A model generated the notes under the pieces. It did not search any database. It was not told the origin of the DNA and was given only the letters and a program-made list of their open reading frames with translations. A DNA stretch of 14,879 bases, taken from NCBI GenBank assembly GCA_036516995.1, contig DATDYW010000077.1, forward strand, positions 1-14,879, in the 5' to 3' direction. Shown in pieces: positions 12,335 to 14,879 of the stretch. Both the position numbers and the translations under genes were made by a program. Each line of letters begins with the position of its first letter. Within the stretch, counting starts at the first letter, position 1. Source of the stretch: DATDYW01 sp036516995 (lineage in GTDB: Bacteria; Patescibacteriota; Minisyncoccia; Phycocordibacterales; JAACPR01).

Positions 12335-12343
12335 ATTCTATCA
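12335..12343 (-). promoter_or_regulatory. Extended -10 promoter of the response regulator-pilT-pilC genes
   Basis: TGATAGAAT on the minus strand ends eight bases before the ATG at 12326, predicting a leaderless transcript and allowing the last three genes of the cluster to be transcribed apart from pilB. Confidence 0.6.
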
Positions 12344-12378
12344 CGCAAGGCAACGCCGCTTGTGAACATGCCCACCAC

Positions 12379-12478
12379 GGAGCCGCCACGGCCCGAGCGA
12401 AAACGGTTTTCCTAGCCGACGACGTACGCCTGTACGGCGAGGCGTGGAAAACTGTTTGCAGCCGGGGCTGGCGGCTCC
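12379..12478. other. 100-base nested inverted repeat between pilB and the response regulator
   Basis: Successive arms pair from outside in: 12379-12388 with 12469-12478 (10 of 10), 12391-12394 with 12465-12468, 12401-12412 with 12446-12457 (11 of 12, the exception a G-T), 12415-12417 with 12441-12443, 12420-12421 with 12438-12439, and CGTAC 12423-12427 with GTACG 12432-12436 around a four-base loop. It fills most of the 168-base gap. It may be a structured RNA element, an attenuator for read-through from pilB, or a cruciform. No T run follows on either strand. Confidence 0.6.
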
Positions 12479-12494
12479 CTTTGTACCTGGCATC

Positions 12495-14201
12495 CTACAG
12501 TTTGTTCACCTCCTCCCAGGGAATGCGCCCCTGCAGCGCCTTGACGATGGCGTGCTCGCGCATCGTCACCATCCCCTGCTTCCGGGCGATATCGTAGACC
12601 GCCGACTCGACGGGGTTCCGGAGGATGACGTCCTCGATCTCGCGGCTCATCTCGTACATCTCGAAGACCGCCTCGCGGCCGCGGGTGCCCATCGGGCAGT
12701 CGCTCGTGGGCTTCAGCTTCAGGACCTGCTTCCGCTCCGGAATCTCCTTGAGGTACTCCTTCGGCAGGTCCTTGAACGAGTCCGTGATCATCGCGGCGAT
12801 GGCGCCCTCGACCGGCACCGCCTCCCCTGCCCCGGGGCAGTTGAGACGCGAGAGGCGCTGGGCGATGCCGAGGACCAGTGTCGGCGGAATGAGGTACGGG
12901 TCGACGCCCATGTCGATGAGGCGCGGCACGATGCCGGCGGCGGTGTTGGTGTGGATAGTCGAGAAGACGAGGTGGCCGGTGAGCGCCGCCTGGATGGCGA
13001 GCTTGGCCGTCTCGCCGTCGCGAATCTCGCCGACCATGATGATATCGGGGTCCTGGCGCAGGGTGGTGCGGAGGCCGGTGGCGAAGGTGTAGCCAATCTC
13101 CGGGAAGACCTGCGACTGCGAGACGCCGGGGATGGCGTACTCGACCGGGTCCTCGAGCGAGAGGACGTTGAACCTTTCCTTGTTGATCATCTCGAGGACG
13201 GAGTAGAGCGTCGTCGTCTTGCCCGAGCCGGTCGGGCCCGAGATCAGCACCATGCCGTAGGGCTTGTCGATGGCCGCCTTGAGCTGGGCGAGCTGGCGTG
13301 GCATCAGCCCGAGGTCGTCGAGCTTCTTGACGCCCTTCTCCTGGTCGAGGATGCGCATCTCCACCTTCTCGCCGTAGTACGTCGGGAAGGTCGAGACGCG
13401 GAAGTCGATGGCACGGCCCTGCACCCTTACAGAGAAGCGGCCGTCCTGGGGCTTGCGCTTCTCGTCGAGCTTGAGCTTGGCCTGCACCTTGATGCGCGCC
13501 ACCAGCGCCGGGAGCACCTTGGAGGGCAGCATCAGCGAAGTCTTGAGGTCGCCGTCGACGCGGAAGCGCACCCGGATGCGCTCGCGGATAGGCTCGATGT
13601 GGATGTCGGAGGCGCCGCCTTCCACCGCGTAGCGGATGATGGTCGAGACAATCTTCGTGACCGGCGCGTCCTCGATAATCTTCACCTCGCCCGACTTGAT
13701 GGGAGCCTCGCCCTCCTCGTCGTCGAGCGCCGCGACGTCGGCCTCGAGCTCGCCGAGCGCCTGGTTGACCTGCCCCGAGAGGCCCTTGTAGACCTCGATG
13801 ATTCGCTGAAAGGTGGCCTCCGAAATCAGGAACACCTTGTACGGCAGGTCCTCCTTGCCGGAAATGAAATTGAGCGCCTCGCGCGCCTCGGCGTCTTCCG
13901 GGTCGAGGACGCCAACCTCGAGGAAGCCATCGGCGACCCCGAGCGGCACGAAGCGGTAGTGCAGCGCCGACTCCTCCGGCACGTAGCGCAGCACCTCGAA
14001 CGGGACGCTGGCGCCTTCGGCAACCTCGCGCACGGGCAGGCCGAAAAACTCCGACTTGGCCTGGAGGAGCGCCTCTCCGGGAACCTGCAGCTTGGCGAGG
14101 GCGGCATCGATCGGCTCGCCCGAGTCGAGGTCGGCCTGAACCTGGGGCAGGTGCTTCGGGCTGACGATTTTCTTGTCCGCCAGGAACTCGAGGAATGTCA
14201 C
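12495..14201 (-). CDS. pilB: Type IV pilus extension ATPase PilB
   Basis: A 568-residue GspE/PilB ATPase that drives pilus assembly from the cytoplasmic face. It has an N-terminal MshEN-type domain (about 1-160), an N2 domain with GASDIHIEP (196-204), Walker A GPTGSGKT (322-329), the Asp box LSLEDPVEY (347-355), Walker B IIMVGEIRD (387-395) and the His box TGHLVFSTIHTN (408-419). The C-terminal metal-binding motif is reduced: only Cys455 (LNCPGAG) and Cys502 (SDCPMGTRGR) remain where the family usually has two CxxC pairs. The start is a GTG at 14201; the next Met is not until residue 216 or later and no better start lies upstream. It follows the PilP-like gene by 36 bases, a gap holding a small hairpin. 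Confidence 0.96.
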   Translation of the reverse strand: MTFLEFLADKKIVSPKHLPQVQADLDSGEPIDAALAKLQVPGEALLQAKSEFFGLPVREVAEGASVPFEVLRYVPEESALHYRFVPLGVADGFLEVGVLDPEDAEAREALNFISGKEDLPYKVFLISEATFQRIIEVYKGLSGQVNQALGELEADVAALDDEEGEAPIKSGEVKIIEDAPVTKIVSTIIRYAVEGGASDIHIEPIRERIRVRFRVDGDLKTSLMLPSKVLPALVARIKVQAKLKLDEKRKPQDGRFSVRVQGRAIDFRVSTFPTYYGEKVEMRILDQEKGVKKLDDLGLMPRQLAQLKAAIDKPYGMVLISGPTGSGKTTTLYSVLEMINKERFNVLSLEDPVEYAIPGVSQSQVFPEIGYTFATGLRTTLRQDPDIIMVGEIRDGETAKLAIQAALTGHLVFSTIHTNTAAGIVPRLIDMGVDPYLIPPTLVLGIAQRLSRLNCPGAGEAVPVEGAIAAMITDSFKDLPKEYLKEIPERKQVLKLKPTSDCPMGTRGREAVFEMYEMSREIEDVILRNPVESAVYDIARKQGMVTMREHAIVKALQGRIPWEEVNKL

Positions 14202-14210
14202 GGGTGGAGT

Positions 14211-14228
14211 GTTTGCCTCGGGGTAAAC
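14211..14228. promoter_or_regulatory. Small hairpin just upstream of the pilB GTG start
   Basis: GTTTGCC (14211-14217) and GGTAAAC (14222-14228) pair over seven bases with one G-T wobble and a four-base loop. On the mRNA the stem ends nine bases before the GTG, where it could affect ribosome access. Confidence 0.35.
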
Positions 14229-14237
14229 GCCGGCCCG

Positions 14238-14660
14238 CTACCGAGCCGGCGCGGTGCTGGTCGAGGCCTTCGCCTGGCCCGCGCCCTGGTTCTGGTTGAG
14301 GAGGCCGCCCTGCCCCTGGGCGCGGCCGCTCGTGGTTGCCACCGCGTCCTGGTAGAGCGGCGCGAACGGGTCGGGTCGGCCAATGGGCTCCTCGGGAATC
14401 GGCTGGCTGCGGTCGACGAGCGAGAGGTACGCCGGCGAGCTGAGCACGCTCGGGTCGAGCTTCAGGCGGTCGATGCGGTAGATGGTGGCGGTGATTCGGG
14501 CGGCGGCGGCATCGGTGCCGGTGGCGGCGCCGGGAACCGCGTTGGCCTGCCGGTCCGCGCCGGATGAGTCGGCCGAGCCGCCGGAGCGCCAGAGGGCGAG
14601 CGCCCCGCCGATGACGGCGACGGCGACTAGGGCGGTAACGGCGATGCGCTTCGTGCTCAT
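14238..14660 (-). CDS. Small pilus-cluster membrane protein, PilP-like by position
   Basis: A 140-residue protein with one N-terminal membrane helix or uncleaved signal (5-24, RIAVTALVAVAVIGGALALW), an Ala/Gly/Ser-rich linker (26-54), a short conserved-looking core ARITATIYRIDRLKLDPSVL (54-73), YLSLVDRSQPIPEEPIGRPD (78-97) continuing PFAPL, and a Gln/Gly/Ala-rich tail. The GRPDPFAPL end resembles the RDPF-type motif of PilP, and it sits between pilO and pilB where alignment-complex genes occur. Sequence similarity to PilP is not demonstrable by eye, so the name is by context. It starts ten bases after the pilO stop, without a clear Shine-Dalgarno sequence. Confidence 0.8.
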   Translation of the reverse strand: MSTKRIAVTALVAVAVIGGALALWRSGGSADSSGADRQANAVPGAATGTDAAAARITATIYRIDRLKLDPSVLSSPAYLSLVDRSQPIPEEPIGRPDPFAPLYQDAVATTSGRAQGQGGLLNQNQGAGQAKASTSTAPAR

Positions 14661-14670
14661 GATGGGTGTG

Positions 14671-14879
14671 TCATCGCAGCCAGTAGGTCTCGAGCGTCAG
14701 CGAGAAGTCGTACCGCTTGGACGGCGAGGACTTGATGGCGATGGACCGGACGTCCACCAGCCGCAGCGACCGCTCGAGCTCGCGCAGGAGGTCGGCGAAC
14801 TCGCCGTAGGTGGCGGTGGTCGAGAACGAGAGCGAGAGCGTCCCGTAGCGCTGCTTCCTGGAGGCGGCGTCCTGGGCGG
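14671..14879 (-). CDS. pilO: Type IV pilus alignment protein PilO, C-terminal fragment
   Basis: The last 68 codons of a leftward gene whose start lies beyond the right edge. The peptide contains LSLSFSTTATYGEFADLLRE (14-33), then ELERSLRLVDVRSIAI (33-48) and YDFSLTLETYWL (56-67), which is the ferredoxin-like periplasmic domain of PilO: a strand, the YGEFADLL-ELERS helix and the closing strands ending in Y-W. PilO links the pilus platform to the periplasm together with PilN and PilP. Its place upstream of a PilP-like gene and pilB supports the call. Confidence 0.8.
   Translation of the reverse strand, partial: AQDAASRKQRYGTLSLSFSTTATYGEFADLLRELERSLRLVDVRSIAIKSSPSKRYDFSLTLETYWLR

Noticed and set aside
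12327..12389. Longer start for the response regulator at ATG 12389.
   Set aside because: The added residues have no receiver-domain similarity, overlap the nested inverted repeat, and lie upstream of a good -10 box at 12335-12343.
12444..14567. A 707-codon open frame on the plus strand.
   Set aside because: It lies fully antisense to pilB and the PilP-like gene; its Leu/Arg/Asp/Val-rich composition is that of a high-GC antisense shadow and it has no recognisable motif.

Overview
The window looks like a piece of a Patescibacteria (Candidate Phyla Radiation, Parcubacteria-like) chromosome of high GC content. The reasons are a large Ser/Thr/Gly-rich surface protein ending in an endosialidase-type chaperone (S74) domain, a stand-alone PaaX/Cas2-like regulator, a split transketolase, a compact type IV pilus cluster with a response regulator inserted in it, and very short intergenic gaps. 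TGA is used as an ordinary stop (rpe, rpiB, gatB, the PaaX-like gene), so code 11 fits. The lineage is inferred from gene content, not from a marker phylogeny.

Left part (1-3981): central carbon metabolism. A transketolase N-terminal subunit and an unrecognised, edge-truncated gene run leftward. A small single-pass membrane protein runs rightward from a divergent 46-bp promoter region and ends at a strong bidirectional hairpin terminator. Convergent to it is a leftward run gap, rpiB, rpe. Together these genes make the triose-phosphate step of glycolysis and part of the non-oxidative pentose phosphate pathway.

Middle (3987-8876): a roughly 1,080-residue secreted or surface protein with tail-fibre-like repeats and an S74 domain, then gatB (tRNA amidotransferase subunit B) upstream of it, separated by a hairpin terminator.

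8767-9520: a self-contained unit. A rightward gene for a winged-helix plus Cas2-like (PaaX family) protein sits between two copies of one palindrome (core CGTTTAGC-N-GTCTATAGAC-N-GCTAAACG). The upstream copy is next to the start codon; the downstream copy is a perfect 46-bp palindrome that begins at the base after the stop codon. A third, half copy lies just upstream of the likely gatB promoter. This is the most unusual structure in the window.

Right part (9521-14879): a leftward type IV pilus cluster in the transcriptional order pilO (partial), a PilP-like small protein, pilB, a CheY-like response regulator, pilT, pilC. A 100-base nested inverted repeat lies between pilB and the regulator, and a perfect 13-bp-arm hairpin forms the last codons of the regulator.

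Several genes share an extended -10 promoter (TGnTA-n-n-AT type) placed about 5-10 bases before the start codon, which suggests leaderless mRNAs. This pattern moves the likely starts of rpiB and the S74 gene downstream of the first ATG. No tRNA, rRNA, transposase or CRISPR array was seen. The only gene-free stretches are short (all below 200 bases) and are described as individual sites.
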